Below, piece after piece: positions 1-8,482 of a DNA stretch of 64,000 nucleotides. Position 1 is the stretch's first letter, and every line of letters starts with the position of its first letter. The position numbers and the translations under genes are program-made. Source of the stretch: Paenibacillus sp. FSL H7-0737. GTDB taxonomy: Bacteria; Bacillota; Bacilli; Paenibacillales; Paenibacillaceae. Below the pieces are notes generated by a model. That model was given only the letters and a program-made list of their open reading frames with translations, searched no databases and was not told the origin of the DNA. Where the stretch lies: contig NZ_CP009279.1 in assembly GCF_000758545.1 (NCBI RefSeq), forward strand, positions 2,356,001 to 2,420,000. The letters run 5' to 3'.

Positions 1-144
1 GTAGAAGGCGGCGAAGATGTATTCGTACACTTCTCAGCAATTCAAGGTGAAGGATTCAAAACTTTGGACGAAGGTCAAGAAGTAGAATTCGATATCACTG
101 ATGGTAATCGTGGACCGCAAGCTGAAAACGTAGTAAAATTATAA
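1..144 (+). CDS. cold-shock protein, C-terminal part (5' end outside window)
   Basis: Cold-shock proteins are small cytoplasmic OB-fold nucleic-acid chaperones. The frame is open from the first base and ends with TAA at 142-144, giving 47 residues. The visible part carries the RNP2-type motif VFVHFSAI (about residues 7-14) and the C-terminal signature NRGPQAENV typical of the CspA/CspB/CspD family. The family is about 65-67 residues long, so roughly 19 N-terminal residues, including RNP1, lie outside the window. A strong terminator follows at 228-258. Which csp paralogue this is cannot be told from the fragment. Confidence 0.93.
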   Translation, partial: VEGGEDVFVHFSAIQGEGFKTLDEGQEVEFDITDGNRGPQAENVVKL

Positions 145-227
145 GAAACGGCAAAGACAGTTAAGCTGTCTGCTATAAATATATAATTTACTTGGCAAGC
201 CCTTGCAAGAGTGGTTACCAACTATAG

Positions 228-258
228 AACACAGTTCTTTCGGGAACTGTGTTTTTTT
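228..258 (+). terminator. Rho-independent terminator of the csp gene
   Basis: A 10-bp stem (228-237 with 244-253, arms AACACAGTTC and GAACTGTGTT) closes a 6-nt loop and runs into a seven-T tract. It lies 84 nt after the csp stop codon. Confidence 0.88.
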
Positions 259-284
259 ACGTCTAATAGACATCAATTTAGATG

Positions 285-335
285 AAAGGTCTTTGCATTC
301 CCAAGCGAAGGGATAGCAAAGACCTTTTAATATTT
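285..335. terminator. probable bidirectional terminator between csp and the MFS gene
   Basis: A perfect 12-bp stem pairs 285-296 (AAAGGTCTTTGC) with 316-327 and is followed by a T-rich run on the + strand. Read from the other strand it lies just beyond the stop of the MFS gene, so it may end that transcript too. The rest of 145-356 holds no gene that I can see. Confidence 0.6.
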
Positions 336-356
336 TTGAGTATCAGAAGTGTTCTA

Positions 357-1604
357 TTATAGGGAAGCTTTTTTGTTCTTATTCTTGAAATAACGCATTG
401 AATCTCGATGGGTATCCAATAAATGCTGTCCTAAAAAGCCTACAAAAGCAAGAAGGCTGAAGCCAACCGCTACCATATAGAAGGTGAAGCGTCCTGCTTC
501 CTGATAGATCATTCCACCAAATGTACCACTTAGAAGTCCAGTTGCACTTGACCAAACAACTGTGTAGATTGCAAGACCGGTTGCTCGGAGACGATCAGGA
601 ATAATCCGAGTGATATAGCGGACACATGTTACAAAAAAGACGCCAAATGTCAGGCTATGCAAGGCTTGAATCGCGATTATAGAGCCTGGGTGATCGGCGA
701 GCGCCATTAGTAGAAAGCGAAGGGCATACATGAGACTGGCTAAAATTAATAAGGGCAGTTCTTTAAATTTGTCGCCGTATTTGCCGAGTATAAATAATAC
801 AGGGATTTCACTTAGTGCTGAGGCAAGTAATGCCCAGCCGATCACTTCCTCACCAGCGCCCAGGTTCTTTAAACTGATGGTGAGAAAAGCTTCGTTCATT
901 CTATGTCCCAGTGCGAGTACAAAGACACATCCGAAGAACCACAGCACTTCTTTTCGCAAAAGGATATCTTTAAGCCCATGCTCTTTCTTGCCTGGTTTGG
1001 TAGTAACAGCTTTCTGATTGGGGAGCTCTGGAACAGTTTTTTTGACATCCTTTAGGCCAATTGTAATTAGAAGTGCGATTATAATGATAATAATACATAA
1101 GGTAAGACTCCAAGTAGCACCTAAAGCTCTAAGCGCATACCCGACGGTTAAAGCAAAGAAAGAATAGCCTAATGAGCCAAATACACGAATTGTAATGAAG
1201 TTTCGTCCGTGTCGCTCCGCAATTTTGATGGCCATTGTATCAGCAAGCGGAAAAACTGGGTAATAGAAGAAGTAGAAAAAGGACAAAATAAGCATAACGG
1301 AAGAAAATTCGGTCGCTCTGGCTAATAGAAGTCCGGTAACTAATTGCCCCGCGAGTAAAATAAACATGATTTTTCGAATGGTACCTAGCTTATCGCTCAT
1401 CATACTCCAGAAGAGATTGGATAGGATGGAGATGAGGGGACCGAGAGAATACAAGTAGCCCACCTGAGAACTGCTAAACCCTAAATGTGTGTAGAATAAA
1501 GGAAAGTAGGATACTACAAGAACGCTAGTGCCATAAATCGTAAAAAGAAAGGAACGAAGCCAATTCTGATCGCTGTAAGGGCTTCCGGTCCGTTTTGAAA
1601 ACAT
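357..1604 (-). CDS. MFS transporter, YwbF/HcaT-like
   Basis: A 415-residue membrane protein of the major facilitator superfamily, probably a proton-coupled transporter of an unknown small solute. It has about twelve hydrophobic segments in two blocks separated by a charged central loop (about residues 185-212, rich in K/E). The conserved loop after helix 2 appears as SDKLGTIRK (about residues 70-78). The overall pattern resembles the MFS_1-like group that includes HcaT and B. subtilis YwbF. The start is supported by GAGGAG nine bases before the ATG at 1604. It stands alone and diverges from the ytpB-like gene. The substrate cannot be assigned. Confidence 0.82.
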   Translation of the reverse strand: MFSKRTGSPYSDQNWLRSFLFTIYGTSVLVVSYFPLFYTHLGFSSSQVGYLYSLGPLISILSNLFWSMMSDKLGTIRKIMFILLAGQLVTGLLLARATEFSSVMLILSFFYFFYYPVFPLADTMAIKIAERHGRNFITIRVFGSLGYSFFALTVGYALRALGATWSLTLCIIIIIIALLITIGLKDVKKTVPELPNQKAVTTKPGKKEHGLKDILLRKEVLWFFGCVFVLALGHRMNEAFLTISLKNLGAGEEVIGWALLASALSEIPVLFILGKYGDKFKELPLLILASLMYALRFLLMALADHPGSIIAIQALHSLTFGVFFVTCVRYITRIIPDRLRATGLAIYTVVWSSATGLLSGTFGGMIYQEAGRFTFYMVAVGFSLLAFVGFLGQHLLDTHRDSMRYFKNKNKKASL

Positions 1605-1730
1605 GAAAGTGCACTCCTCTGAGATTGAAATATGGCTAGTATAGCATAAAGCAATGAAGGGTTATGTGTTTTATTCTTGAATTGCGTTATTTCTGAATCT
1701 TTCATAATTTTACGAAAGTGATTTTGTTGT

Positions 1731-1760
1731 TTGTACAAATACGTCTGATCATATTATAAT
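1731..1760 (+). promoter_or_regulatory. sigma-A-like promoter of the ytpB-like gene
   Basis: TTGTAC at 1731-1736 and TATAAT at 1755-1760 are separated by 18 bp and lie 30 bp upstream of the GTG start at 1791. Confidence 0.6.
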
Positions 1761-1790
1761 AAGTGGTGATTTGGATAAGGAGACAACAAT

Positions 1791-2888
1791 GTGGAGGCAC
1801 TATCATTGAGTGAATTAGAGCAAGGCCGTTACCTTAGCCCGCGTGGCCCTATTGGGCTTATGAACAGGGTCTATAAGTACGTGCTGCCAGAAGTGAGAGA
1901 AAGTCTGGACTTCTGGCGCCAAGATGCGAATGGGATTCCCGATCCCGAGCTCCGGAAGCAAGCACTTGCCAGCATTGAAACAAAGGAGTTTCACTGCATA
2001 GGTGGAGGTATTTATGCCGCCGGCAATTTATCGATGAGACATATACTTATTCCGCTTATTGTTGCTTATCAAACTATCAGTGATTATCTAGATAACTTAT
2101 GTGATCGCAGTACTTCGCTTGATCCTGCAGATTTCAGGCTGCTGCATCAATCTATGCTGGATGCCATTGATCCAAACGCTGAACCTGTCAATTATTATGC
2201 GCTTCGCGATGAACAGAATGACGGCGGGTACTTGTATAGGCTAGTTCGAAAATGCCAGGAGATGATCTCTTTGCTGCCAGGTTATTCCGCTGCTGCAGCG
2301 GAGATTCGTGATTTGGCTGTGCTGTATACAGATTTGCAGGTATATAAGCATATCCGCCCGGAACTCAGGGAAACAGCCCTGAAGGAATGGTGGGAGCAGC
2401 AGGGTAGCCGTGCTCCGCATCTGCATTGGAACGAGTTTGCAGCTGCAACGGGCTCTACTTTAGGCGTATTCATGCTTTTTCTATCTGCATGTGATCCGAA
2501 GCTAAGTAAGTCTTCTTCGGAATCGATTCGAGCTGCATATTTTCCACATGTTTGTGGATTGCACATTATGCTGGATTATTTGATTGATCAGGAAGAGGAC
2601 CGAGCAGGCGGCGATCTTAATTTCTGCAATTATTATGACGACACGGATACCATGTTAAGTCGGATCGCTTCCATGGTTGAGTGGGCCCGTAAGGATGTAC
2701 GTGAACTTCCGGAATCATCTATGCATCGTATGGTGATTGAGGGATTGCTGGCACTTTATTTATCTGATCCGAAAGTTAGCGAACAGCGGGAAGTTCGCAC
2801 TGTGTCTAAAAGCCTGATGAGAGGAAGTCCGCTTACAAGGCTGTTCTTCTTCGCTAATAGCCGCTGGATACGCAATCGTTTTTTGTAA
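1791..2888 (+). CDS. ytpB: tetraprenyl-beta-curcumene synthase family protein (YtpB, DUF2600)
   Basis: A 365-residue soluble protein of the YtpB/DUF2600 family. The characterised B. subtilis member converts long-chain prenyl diphosphates to sesquarterpenes. Two acidic, probably metal-binding motifs are visible: DYLDNLCD (about residues 98-105) and DYLIDQEEDR (about residues 262-271), followed by GGDLNFCNYY. The start is GTG at 1791, with AAGGAG placed eight bases upstream; the overlapping ATG at 1789 is in another frame. pfkA follows after 66 bp without a visible terminator, so the two may be co-transcribed, although no functional link is obvious. Confidence 0.88.
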   Translation: MEALSLSELEQGRYLSPRGPIGLMNRVYKYVLPEVRESLDFWRQDANGIPDPELRKQALASIETKEFHCIGGGIYAAGNLSMRHILIPLIVAYQTISDYLDNLCDRSTSLDPADFRLLHQSMLDAIDPNAEPVNYYALRDEQNDGGYLYRLVRKCQEMISLLPGYSAAAAEIRDLAVLYTDLQVYKHIRPELRETALKEWWEQQGSRAPHLHWNEFAAATGSTLGVFMLFLSACDPKLSKSSSESIRAAYFPHVCGLHIMLDYLIDQEEDRAGGDLNFCNYYDDTDTMLSRIASMVEWARKDVRELPESSMHRMVIEGLLALYLSDPKVSEQREVRTVSKSLMRGSPLTRLFFFANSRWIRNRFL

Positions 2889-2954
2889 CAAGGCTGCGAA
2901 GCTTCACCTATACAACGGATGGGGCATTGCACAACTTTAAGGAGGAACAACAGA

Positions 2955-3926
2955 ATGTCAAAAATCAAAAAAATTGCAGTACTGACTAGTGGTGGAGATT
3001 CACAAGGTATGAACGCCGCTGTTCGTGCGGTTGTAAGAAGCGCACTTTATTATGGCATTGAAGTTTTTGGAGTTCAACGTGGATATCAAGGTCTTCTGAA
3101 TCGCGATATCTTCCCTATGGATCTTCGCAGTGTTGGTGACATTATTCAACGTGGGGGAACCATTCTGCAATCTGCAAGATGTCTGGAGTTCACAAAACCA
3201 GAAGGTCAGCAAAAGGGTGCAGATATTCTTAATGAAATGGGCATCGATGGCCTAGTAGTTATAGGTGGAGATGGTTCTTATAAAGGTGCTAATAAACTAA
3301 GTAAACTCGGTATCAAGACGATGGCATTACCGGGAACTATTGATAATGATATTTCCTACACGGATTACACCATTGGGTTTGATACAGCAGTTGGTGTCGT
3401 TGTAGATGCTATTAACAAGCTGCGTGACACGATGTCCTCCCATGAGCGTTCTTCCATTGTAGAAGTTATGGGACGTCATTGTGGAGATATCGCACTACAT
3501 GCAGGTCTGGCTTCTGGAGCAGAAACAATTCTCGTGCCAGAAATGCCATATGACTTGAATGAAGTTGCGGATCGTATGCGCGACAACTTTGTCAGAGGTA
3601 AACGTCACAGTATCGTCATCGTTGCAGAAGGTGTGGGTAAAGGCGAAGATGTGGCCCAAGCGTTGAAAGATCGTCATGCTTCTCTGGATGCACGGGTTAC
3701 TGTACTTGGACATATTCAGCGGGGAGGAACACCAACACCTGGAGACCGGAACCTTGCTAGCCGTCTTGGTGACTTTGCCGTTCGTAAACTAATTGAAGGT
3801 GAGTCTGATAAAGGTTGCGGTATCATCAAGGGAGAACTAACCCTTACAGATATCGATCTTGTAGTGAATACGAAGAAAGACTTTGACGTGGAGTTGTACG
3901 AGCTTGCATCCCGTCTTTCTCAATAA
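2955..3926 (+). CDS. pfkA: ATP-dependent 6-phosphofructokinase
   Basis: Phosphorylates fructose 6-phosphate to fructose 1,6-bisphosphate, the committed step of glycolysis, in the cytoplasm. The 323-residue length is normal for bacterial PfkA. Visible motifs are the glycine-rich ATP loop TSGGDSQGMNAAVR (about residues 9-22), GGDGS, the catalytic PGTIDND loop and MGRHCGD. The first loop has Ser-Gln where many homologues have Ala-Pro, a change I believe occurs in other Firmicutes. The start ATG at 2955 has AAGGAGG upstream and matches the family N-terminus; an upstream in-frame ATG at 2919 would add 12 unlikely residues. A strong terminator follows. Confidence 0.96.
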   Translation: MSKIKKIAVLTSGGDSQGMNAAVRAVVRSALYYGIEVFGVQRGYQGLLNRDIFPMDLRSVGDIIQRGGTILQSARCLEFTKPEGQQKGADILNEMGIDGLVVIGGDGSYKGANKLSKLGIKTMALPGTIDNDISYTDYTIGFDTAVGVVVDAINKLRDTMSSHERSSIVEVMGRHCGDIALHAGLASGAETILVPEMPYDLNEVADRMRDNFVRGKRHSIVIVAEGVGKGEDVAQALKDRHASLDARVTVLGHIQRGGTPTPGDRNLASRLGDFAVRKLIEGESDKGCGIIKGELTLTDIDLVVNTKKDFDVELYELASRLSQ

Positions 3927-3935
3927 TTAACATAC

Positions 3936-3976
3936 AAAAAAGGAACAGCTGCGAATTTCGCACTGTTCCTTTTTTT
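3936..3976. terminator. bidirectional terminator between pfkA and the MATE gene
   Basis: The arms AAAAAAGGAACAG and CTGTTCCTTTTTTT flank an inner TGCGAA/TTCGCA hairpin. The A-tract and T-tract on either side make it usable from both strands by the convergent neighbours. Confidence 0.88.
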
Positions 3977-3991
3977 GTATTCTTTTGATCA

Positions 3992-5365
3992 TTAGTGATG
4001 TGCTTGAGCGTCTGCATATTGTGTGGCATAACGGCGTTGAACTTTAACAAGCCGAGTCAAGAGCAATGTAGCCCCAATCGCAAGACCGGTGATCAAGCCG
4101 ATCCAATAACCATAAGCTCCTAGATCCGTATAAGTAGCAAGTACATAGCCTGTAGGAAGCCCTATAATCCAATAAGCTATAAAGCAAATAATGAAGGCTG
4201 GATTAACATCCTTATAGCCACGAAGTGCTCCTTGTGTAGGTGTTGCAATCGCATCGGAAATCTGGAAAAAGATCGCATAGATTAAGAAATGCTGAATTAA
4301 TGATATGACATCAGGTTCATCAGTGTATAAACCAGCTACATGATGGCCGGCAAATAAGAGCAGGAGTGCAGTTGCCAGGGAGAGGATAGCCGCAAGTCCA
4401 ATTCCCATAATGGCATATTGACGGGCATCCTTTTGCCTGCCGGATCCAGTCTCGAAGCCGACGAGAATGGTAAGGCTCATACAGATACTGAGCGGAATCA
4501 TATATAACGTAGTTGCAAAATTAATGGCTGCTTGATGAGCTGCAATCGTTACAGTATCGAACCGACTCATCAACAAGGTTACAGCGGAGAAGACTGCAGT
4601 TTCAAAAAAAATCGAGAAGCCAATAGGTACACCGATCTTCAGTAGATCTTTGAAGCTTTTTAGCGATATAAAGTAGAACTTTCGGAAGATTCTAAGGCTT
4701 GCAAAGGGTTCTACCCGATAAATGAACAGCAGGGCAACCGAAAAAATTACCCAGTAGGTGATAGCTGATGCCACTCCAGCTCCAACACCACCAAGTCGAG
4801 GAAACCCGAATTTTCCGAAGATTAGTAAGTAGTTCAAACCAACATTCACGGGTAGGGCTATGAGTGTGATCAACATGGACACTCGTGTTTGTCCCAGAGC
4901 GTCTATACAACTACGGAGAACTGTATATCCAAACAGCGGGATAATTCCGAAGGAGATCGCACTTAGGAAACGAAATGCAACATCTCTTACAGTCGGCTCC
5001 AGATTCATAAAATTAAGGATAGGTGACAAGGCGAAGCTCCCGATTAGTAAGACAATTACAGAGACGATCAGTGATAACCAGATTCCCTGTGTGACTTGAT
5101 AGGCTACTTCCTTTTCTTTTTTGCTTCCGATGAGCTGAGAGACGATGGGGGTAATCCCCATAAGGATTCCACTTAAGCCCGTTTGAATTGGGATCCAGAG
5201 ACTGGTTCCTATCGCCACACCTGCCAGATCGGCTGTACTAAACTTACCTGACATGTTTGTATCAAAGAAGGTTATCGCTGACAAAGCAATCTGTGTAACC
5301 AGAATTGGAAATAAAATATGAAAGAATTGTATTGCTTTTTGTTTTAAAGAGGTGGTTTGTATCAT
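3992..5365 (-). CDS. MATE family efflux transporter (NorM-like)
   Basis: A cation-coupled multidrug/toxin exporter of the MATE family with about twelve membrane segments in two homologous halves. The N-terminal half carries the conserved substrate-path helix [18 protein letters not shown], and the second half starts near [19 protein letters not shown]. The chosen start is ATG at 5365 (457 residues), which has GAGG nine bases upstream. Longer in-frame starts at 5428 and 5443 lie next to or inside the terminator hairpin of the upstream gene, so they are unlikely. The gene is monocistronic and convergent with pfkA. Substrates are unknown. Confidence 0.86.
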   Translation of the reverse strand: MIQTTSLKQKAIQFFHILFPILVTQIALSAITFFDTNMSGKFSTADLAGVAIGTSLWIPIQTGLSGILMGITPIVSQLIGSKKEKEVAYQVTQGIWLSLIVSVIVLLIGSFALSPILNFMNLEPTVRDVAFRFLSAISFGIIPLFGYTVLRSCIDALGQTRVSMLITLIALPVNVGLNYLLIFGKFGFPRLGGVGAGVASAITYWVIFSVALLFIYRVEPFASLRIFRKFYFISLKSFKDLLKIGVPIGFSIFFETAVFSAVTLLMSRFDTVTIAAHQAAINFATTLYMIPLSICMSLTILVGFETGSGRQKDARQYAIMGIGLAAILSLATALLLLFAGHHVAGLYTDEPDVISLIQHFLIYAIFFQISDAIATPTQGALRGYKDVNPAFIICFIAYWIIGLPTGYVLATYTDLGAYGYWIGLITGLAIGATLLLTRLVKVQRRYATQYADAQAHH

Positions 5366-5428
5366 CGTTCTTTGCCTCATTCTTTGTTGGTTTTTATTGA
5401 TTACAGTAAAAGTTCCCTTTTTCTCCAT

Positions 5429-5458
5429 TAAAAGACCCGGCAAATGCCGGGTCTTTAT
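5429..5458 (-). terminator. terminator of the DUF4015 gene
   Basis: A perfect 11-bp stem (5431-5441 with 5446-5456, AAAGACCCGGC/GCCGGGTCTTT) closes an AAAT loop. It lies between the DUF4015 gene and the start of the MATE gene on the minus strand. Confidence 0.85.
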
Positions 5459-5508
5459 CTTTATATATCATACCTGATTTCAATTATACATAATAAGGGC
5501 TATATACA

Positions 5509-6717
5509 TCATTTCTCATAATCGACATCGGAGGTATATCGGTTATTGGCGTTCCAGAGCAGAAACTCCTCTACATTTTCATCTTTTAAAGCGCGGATTT
5601 GATCCTCCACCTGTTTTTTACCGTATTTAATATAATGACCTTTTCCGAGCCAGCTTGCTGTAAAATCTTGAATCCAAGGACGAATAACAGGTTTGTAGCT
5701 GCCTAGAGGATCAAGCTTCTTATGGGTATCAACCATGGAGCCTTTAATGGTAGCATACGGATCTAAGTCAGGCTCTTTCACTCCAAACCATCCCGTTGAA
5801 TAATGACTCGGATAAATCATCGGGCTGATGACATCCACATTCTTGGATATTTTAACGAAGTCTTGTCCTATGCCCTCAGCAGGAGCAGATGCCGCATATC
5901 CAAAAATATCTACGGATACACGAACACCAAGTGGAGCAAGCTCTGCTTTTGCGTATTTCACAAAATTAGAAATGATATCTACGCGAGAATCGCTAGTTTT
6001 GGTGTATTTAAGTGTGTCTGCACGTTTTTCGAATCCTTCAGGAAAGCGCACATAGTCGAATTGAATTTCTTTAAAGCCGAGTTTGACAGCTTCTTTGGCG
6101 ATATCGACATTGTACTTCCAGACATCTTCATTATAAGGATTAACAAAGCTATCGCCGCCTTTATTCTTCCATACTGTGCCGTCTGCATTAACAAAGGATA
6201 ATTGCGGATTCTTTTTGGCAAGTATAGAGTCCTTAAAGACAACAATTCGAGCGATAGGATATACATCATGTTTATTCAATCTTTCCATCAGTTTGTTGAT
6301 GTCGCCAATAAATGGCTGCGGATTACCGAGTTTCTGAAGTTCAGGATTATCGGTTTTATAAGTGATGTAACCTGCATCATCCTTAATGTCGATGACCATA
6401 GAATTTAGTTCCGTCTGATCAAGTAAAGAAAGAAGCTTTTCCATTCGTTCTCCACCGGCACTGTATGCGGTAACATAGATGCCTTTTACTTTTGGCGCAT
6501 CCGGCTGAGGATCTGCGTGTAGCATGCTTTGTGAGTCATTTGCTTCTGCTGTAGCACTTGGAGCTGGAGTTGAACCATTTGAATTATTATTTTGCGTAGC
6601 GATGATGGGGGGATTCATGGCGGACTTCAATGCAATTGCCACTTCAGCGTCATGTTGATTCTGTTGCACGCCTACACTTCCCAAGGCCATCATCAGTAGA
6701 GCCCAGGTGATGTTCAT
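5509..6717 (-). CDS. predicted secreted glycoside hydrolase (DUF4015, COG1306-like)
   Basis: A 402-residue protein with a short hydrophobic N-terminus (MNITWALLMMALGSVGVQ), compatible with a signal peptide or anchor. A low-complexity N/S/T/P/A linker (about residues 35-75) is followed by a TIM-barrel-like domain starting at KGIYVTAYSAGG. Conserved-looking motifs include MVIDIKDDAGYI, EIQFDYVRFPEG, VSVDIFGYAA and VISPMIYPSHY, with acidic residues at barrel strand ends as in DUF4015. The likely role is a cell-wall or extracellular polysaccharide hydrolase, but no substrate is proven for the family as far as I know. ATG at 6717 is preceded by a GGGAGAG site. Confidence 0.82.
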   Translation of the reverse strand: MNITWALLMMALGSVGVQQNQHDAEVAIALKSAMNPPIIATQNNNSNGSTPAPSATAEANDSQSMLHADPQPDAPKVKGIYVTAYSAGGERMEKLLSLLDQTELNSMVIDIKDDAGYITYKTDNPELQKLGNPQPFIGDINKLMERLNKHDVYPIARIVVFKDSILAKKNPQLSFVNADGTVWKNKGGDSFVNPYNEDVWKYNVDIAKEAVKLGFKEIQFDYVRFPEGFEKRADTLKYTKTSDSRVDIISNFVKYAKAELAPLGVRVSVDIFGYAASAPAEGIGQDFVKISKNVDVISPMIYPSHYSTGWFGVKEPDLDPYATIKGSMVDTHKKLDPLGSYKPVIRPWIQDFTASWLGKGHYIKYGKKQVEDQIRALKDENVEEFLLWNANNRYTSDVDYEK

Positions 6718-6878
6718 TCGTATTCTCTCCCTTTATGTACATTTCCTAAATTATATAGGAACGGTTGCTTCTAAAAAGAACAGTGTTGTAATAATGTTGG
6801 CTCAGATCGGGTCTGAAAATCCATCCTTGATGTATATAACCGGGACGCACAGATTCTAAACGTATTGTTAAAAAGTAA

Positions 6879-6921
6879 ATGCCGCCTCAACACGGCAACA
6901 TGGCCGAACTTAAGGCGGCAA
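6879..6921 (-). terminator. probable terminator of the small gene at 6948-7142
   Basis: The arms GCCGCCT and AGGCGGC enclose a smaller GGCCATG hairpin. On the minus strand it is followed by ATTTACTTTTTAAC, giving a T-rich tail. Confidence 0.6.
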
Positions 6922-6947
6922 CTATCAAGACTTCTCTTGCGGCTTAC

Positions 6948-7142
6948 TCATTGAAGATACGCAGAATTCTGATGTTCACAGATACTGTAATGGATGATAT
7001 CCATGGCATCTGCAGGTTCCAGAATACTAAGCCCGTCACGCAGAACGATTACGGAATTTAATTCGTCCTGTTTGAGAAACGGCATCATATCAGGATACCA
7101 CCTCATGACGATTGCTGACAGCTTTACCGTTTCCATTTCCAC
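6948..7142 (-). CDS. small conserved-looking hypothetical protein
   Basis: I do not recognise this 64-residue protein. It starts with GTG at 7142, which has GGAAAGGGTGA about five bases upstream; the longer frame reaching 7193 lacks a good site. The sequence is mixed charged and hydrophobic, with no signal peptide or membrane segment, and could form one small alpha/beta domain (VIVLRDGLSILEPADAMDIIHYS). It has its own upstream -10 with a palindrome and a terminator downstream, which supports a real independent transcription unit between the DUF4015 and yitT genes. Confidence 0.6.
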   Translation of the reverse strand: MEMETVKLSAIVMRWYPDMMPFLKQDELNSVIVLRDGLSILEPADAMDIIHYSICEHQNSAYLQ

Positions 7143-7255
7143 AAAAATCACCCTTTCCTTTTTCGATAGGTCTGAATGGAATTCAGTAATCATCGGAAAA
7201 CGAAGTGCTTGGAAAAAAGAGGGGTAAATCTCAATCTTTATGAAATTGTTAGGGT

Positions 7256-7290
7256 TCTGCGTGATTATAATATATCACAATTCTGTGATT
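7256..7290 (-). promoter_or_regulatory. candidate promoter with palindromic operator for the small gene at 6948
   Basis: On the minus strand a TATAAT -10 is preceded by the palindrome ATCACA-N4-TGTGAT at 7274-7289, which would occupy the -10/-35 spacer. No good -35 is seen, which fits either an activator-dependent or a repressed promoter. The binding protein is unknown. Confidence 0.4.
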
Positions 7291-7328
7291 GGTGCATTTT
7301 CCAAATTAATACTTTTCATTGCCAGTTT

Positions 7329-8150
7329 TTATCTTTTTCGGAAGGAGCCCATTACACCAACTGTCTCGACAATATTTACAAATGCTTGAGGATCTGTCGT
7401 GCGGATAATACGTTGCAGTTCAGCAAGTTCGTAGCGGGTTGTTACTGTCATTAGCATGTCCTTTTCAACATGAGAATAAGCGCCTTCTGTTTTAATCTTT
7501 GTGACACCACGTTGAAGCCCCATTAGATGCTGAAGGAGCTCATCTGTACGATTTGTTACTATATATACGGTTACCTTTAAATGGCTGATATGAATCATGT
7601 CCAGTACCTTACCAGTTACATATATAGATACCATCGATGCAAGAGCCAAGTTCCAGTTGTTATCAAAATATGCCGCGGCAAGAATAACGAGTCCGTTTAA
7701 GCTAACCACCACGTTTCCAACTGGGAAATCGCGGAATTTAGTGATGATGGATCCCAGGATATCAAAACCTCCGGATGAACCACCTGCACGGAAGCTGAAG
7801 CCACAGCCAATACCAACCAGCACGCCACCAAATACAGAAGAAAGCAGCATATCAGTAGCTACCAAATATTCGGGAATGATCGTCAAGAACCAGGTTGTTG
7901 CCACAACGGATAACATGCTTAGCATAATAAATCTCCGGCCTAGCTGGAACCAACCAGCTACAAGCAATGGAATATTAAAGAGTAAGTACAAGAGGCTTAT
8001 GTTTAGTGGTGTAAAGTAACCCACTAACATCGAAAGTCCGGATATTCCTCCGCTGAGTAAGCGATGAGGGATTAGAAAAAGATTAAATCCACTGGCGATC
8101 AACGCTGCCCCAAAAATAACTGCAATACAATTCCAAATCTGTCTTAACAA
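7329..8150 (-). CDS. YitT family membrane protein (DUF161-DUF2179)
   Basis: A 273-residue protein with the two-part YitT architecture. Five to six membrane segments (about residues 8-190, with the glycine-rich FRAGGSSGGFDILG motif near 120-133) precede a cytosolic DUF2179 domain (about residues 205-270, VTVYIVTNRTDEL through VNIVETVGVMGSF). The family is common in Firmicutes and its biochemical role is not established. The start is TTG at 8150, which has AGAGGTGG six bases upstream. It diverges from the helicase gene across a 330-bp region. Confidence 0.88.
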   Translation of the reverse strand: MLRQIWNCIAVIFGAALIASGFNLFLIPHRLLSGGISGLSMLVGYFTPLNISLLYLLFNIPLLVAGWFQLGRRFIMLSMLSVVATTWFLTIIPEYLVATDMLLSSVFGGVLVGIGCGFSFRAGGSSGGFDILGSIITKFRDFPVGNVVVSLNGLVILAAAYFDNNWNLALASMVSIYVTGKVLDMIHISHLKVTVYIVTNRTDELLQHLMGLQRGVTKIKTEGAYSHVEKDMLMTVTTRYELAELQRIIRTTDPQAFVNIVETVGVMGSFRKR

Positions 8151-8237
8151 GCAAATCCACCTCTATAAATAAATTTAAAAATAAACCATGTATGCAATGA
8201 AAAGAAAGGAACCCACTGGTATTCCTACTTAGAGTTG

Positions 8238-8246
8238 TGATATAAT
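8238..8246 (+). promoter_or_regulatory. extended -10 promoter of the helicase gene
   Basis: TGA directly precedes TATAAT at 8241-8246, an extended -10 arrangement without a clear -35. Transcription would start near 8253 and leave a leader of about 230 nt before the coding region. Confidence 0.5.
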
Positions 8247-8252
8247 GTACAG

Positions 8253-8482
8253 GATATTCTTGAGTAGGACGTTACAATGGTATTTTTGCATTGCATCGGA
8301 TGTAAAGCTACAGTTGCTCAGGTACAATGAAGTACCTGATGAAAGGGAGGCTTTTCGTCCCAAAAGCGCTATATCATGCAGAAAAAAGAGCATGATTGGA
8401 CAGCATATAAATGTGTTTACCGCTACTTAAGAATACAGACAAGCATGTGGAATGTCCACTGTATAGAAGGAGCATGAATAAT
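8253..8482 (+). promoter_or_regulatory. long 5' leader of the DEAD-box helicase mRNA
   Basis: About 230 nt separate the predicted start of transcription from the helicase start. The leader contains a clean hairpin (CAGGTAC/GTACCTG with a six-base loop, about 8319-8339), followed by further short complementary segments. Long structured leaders are known on cold-induced helicase and csp messages; a similar role here is inference. No Rfam-class riboswitch is recognised. Confidence 0.45.

Noticed and set aside
5803..6408. Plus-strand frames opposite the DUF4015 gene
   Set aside because: They are shadows of the minus-strand coding sequence without start sites or recognisable products.
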